Below are positions 6,963 through 8,037 of a stretch of 8,037 nucleotides of DNA, one piece after another. How positions within the stretch are numbered: the first letter of the stretch is position 1; each line of letters opens with the position of its first letter. The translations under genes and the position numbers were made by a program. The notes below the pieces were generated by a model, which searched no databases, was not told the DNA's origin, and saw nothing but the letters and a program-made list of their open reading frames with translations. This DNA comes from Nitrospiraceae bacterium (GTDB lineage: Bacteria > Nitrospirota > Nitrospiria > Nitrospirales > UBA8639): NCBI GenBank assembly GCA_003523945.1, contig DOFS01000033.1, positions 8,191 to 16,227 on the forward strand. The letters run 5' to 3'.

Positions 6963-7178
6963 TGTTGAAAAAGGCCGCCAACGGCGTTCCCTGCCTCCGC
7001 CGGGCCCCCTTCACCGAATGAGCTACGAAGGCTGAAAGCGGCTTCGCGTCTACGCGCTGAAGCACGCTTCGACGCGCAAGCGCGCAGGCAGGTCGCCGCT
7101 TGGCCGTGTTCACGTACTCCTCCGTACACTCCGCTCGCCCAAGCGGCTGCGGCCATGCTGGACGGACCTTTTTGAACA
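6963..7178. repeat. Intergenic repeat element with near-inverted ends (Nitrospira-like)
   Basis: The left end TGTTGAAAAAGGCC (6963-6976) and right end GGACCTTTTTGAACA (7164-7178) are inverted copies with two mismatches. The inside is GC-rich and full of short stems, for example GCTTCGCG/CGCGCTGAAGC near 7041-7062 and GTAC...GTAC at 7114-7127. It holds no credible gene. In reverse orientation it closely resembles, from memory, repeats between genes in Nitrospira genomes that end in GCCGCTGGCGGACTTTTTCAACAT. The T run after the right arm could also terminate transcripts from the floA operon. Confidence 0.7.
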
Positions 7179-7296
7179 CTCCCTCATTTTTCCGGAATAT
7201 CTTCCTAATATGCCCGCACGCTCTTACCCATAATCCGCAGCGGCGATATCGTGAAAAAGATAAAAACTCGTATCGACCTGAACAGATGCCGATTAC
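7179..7296. other. Intergenic stretch without visible gene
   Basis: Between the repeat and the DUF72 gene there is AT-richer DNA in which I see no gene, tRNA or convincing promoter. Confidence 0.5.
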
Positions 7297-7316
7297 ATGT
7301 CATTCCAGCATGACAT
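7297..7316. promoter_or_regulatory. Perfect inverted repeat just upstream of the DUF72 start
   Basis: ATGTCAT and ATGACAT are perfect 7-bp inverted arms around a 6-nt centre, ending eight bases before the ATG at 7325. The usual ribosome-site position is taken by this repeat and no Shine-Dalgarno sequence is visible. It could be an operator or a small RNA hairpin affecting initiation; chance is not excluded. Confidence 0.4.
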
Positions 7317-7324
7317 AAATACCC

Positions 7325-8037
7325 ATGAAGAACATCGGTAGAATCTACATCGGGACTTCCGGGTGGCATTATCCTCATTGGGTGGGACCATTTTATCCAT
7401 TAAGAATGGGAAGTGAGAAATTCCTCCCGTACTATGCCCGCCATTTGAGCACGGTCGAAATCAATAACACGTTCTATCATCTGCCGACCCCTCACACCTT
7501 GAGAGAGTGGGAGAAGCAAACACCCAAAAACTTCCTGTTCACGTGCAAGGGCAGCCGGTTCATCACGCACATGAAAAAACTTAAAGAGCCGGAGCAGAGT
7601 ACGGAACGGTTTTTTGAGATCGTCAGGGTGCTTGGTAACAAACTGGGACCGGTCCTGTTTCAGTTGCCCCCGCGTTGGAGAATGAATGCACTCCGGCTGG
7701 AAGAATTCTTGAAGGCCTTACCCAAACCATTCCGCTATGCATTCGAATTCCGTGACAAAAGCTGGTTCGCGCAACCCGTCTACGACCTGCTCACCAGATA
7801 TAATGCAGCCTTTTGCCTGTATCATCTGGCCGGTCGCTGGGCACCGGAAATCCTCACCACAGATTTCGTGTATATCCGGCTTCATGGCCCCGGCAACGCC
7901 TACCAAGGAAAGTATAGTGCCCAAACCCTTCGCCTTTTGGCCGACAAATGTCACACGTGGGGGCAATCAGGCAAGGACGTCTACTGCTATTTCGACAATG
8001 ACGAGGACGGGTATGCCCCGATCAATGCACTTGCCCT
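7325..8037 (+). CDS. DUF72 family protein (YecE-like), partial at right edge
   Basis: The frame is open from the ATG at 7325 to the window end, 237 full codons. An in-frame TAA at 7316-7318 rules out an earlier start. The N-terminus IYIGTSGWHYPHWVGPFYP is the hallmark of the family. It is followed by STVEINNTFYHLPT, FTCKGSRFITHMKKL, LGPVLFQLPPRW, YAFEFRDKSW, VYIRLHGP and the near-terminal YCYFDNDEDGYAPINALAL. These proteins fold as a TIM barrel; their reaction is not established. As the last motif normally sits close to the C-terminus, only a few residues should be missing. No ribosome site is visible upstream. The gene reads in the same direction as floA but is separated from it by the repeat and is probably transcribed separately. 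Confidence 0.93.
   Translation, partial: MKNIGRIYIGTSGWHYPHWVGPFYPLRMGSEKFLPYYARHLSTVEINNTFYHLPTPHTLREWEKQTPKNFLFTCKGSRFITHMKKLKEPEQSTERFFEIVRVLGNKLGPVLFQLPPRWRMNALRLEEFLKALPKPFRYAFEFRDKSWFAQPVYDLLTRYNAAFCLYHLAGRWAPEILTTDFVYIRLHGPGNAYQGKYSAQTLRLLADKCHTWGQSGKDVYCYFDNDEDGYAPINALA

Noticed and set aside
6866..7179. Minus-strand frames of 76 and 96 codons over the repeat
   Set aside because: Low-complexity translations of a GC-rich structured repeat; no start signals or family resemblance.
1..8037. CRISPR array, rRNA or tRNA genes
   Set aside because: No regularly spaced repeats and no recognisable RNA gene sequence were seen.

Overview
The window looks like a chromosomal segment of a Gram-negative bacterium, most likely from the Nitrospira lineage (Nitrospirota). 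The clearest pointer is a roughly 216-bp intergenic element (6963-7178) with near-inverted ends (TGTTGAAAAAGGCC / GGACCTTTTTGAACA). From memory it resembles a repeat scattered through Nitrospira genomes; I could not search for it. The NfeD/flotillin-like pair, the moderate GC content and the signal peptides fit, but the assignment is an inference.

Layout. (1) 3-1793, minus strand: a long reading frame, open to the left edge, for a secreted protein of at least 597 residues with a His/Gly-rich N-terminus and probable beta-propeller repeats. It has a strong Shine-Dalgarno site and a good sigma70-like promoter (1844-1872). (2) 1794-2141: intergenic, with that promoter and one doubtful small ORF. 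(3) 2142-3527, plus: nfeD, a full-length membrane-bound Ser-Lys protease (NfeD1b type). (4) 3512-3601: a decayed copy of the first 25 codons of floA, directly overlapping the nfeD stop codon and carrying a nonsense codon. (5) About 3602-5598: an AT-richer segment read on the minus strand, with a membrane-anchored SGNH hydrolase/acyltransferase-like gene, its terminator, and what looks like the 3' part of another gene. (6) 5614-6591, plus: the intact floA (flotillin-like SPFH protein), followed immediately by a small membrane protein gene (6599-6952). (7) 6963-7178: the Nitrospira-like repeat. (8) 7325 to the right edge, plus: a DUF72 (YecE-like) protein, nearly complete.

How it fits together. 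NfeD and FloA-type flotillins are normally adjacent and work together in membrane microdomain organisation and membrane protein turnover. Here the pair has been split by about 2.07 kb that carries antisense genes. The split is marked by an 86%-identical 90-bp direct duplication of the floA start region at both ends of the insert. The event therefore rebuilt floA at the distal junction and left a dead stub next to nfeD. This resembles integration into the 5' end of a gene with restoration of that end, but no integrase or transposase is visible. It is the most notable structure in the window. The third gene, right after floA, may be an accessory member of the same module.
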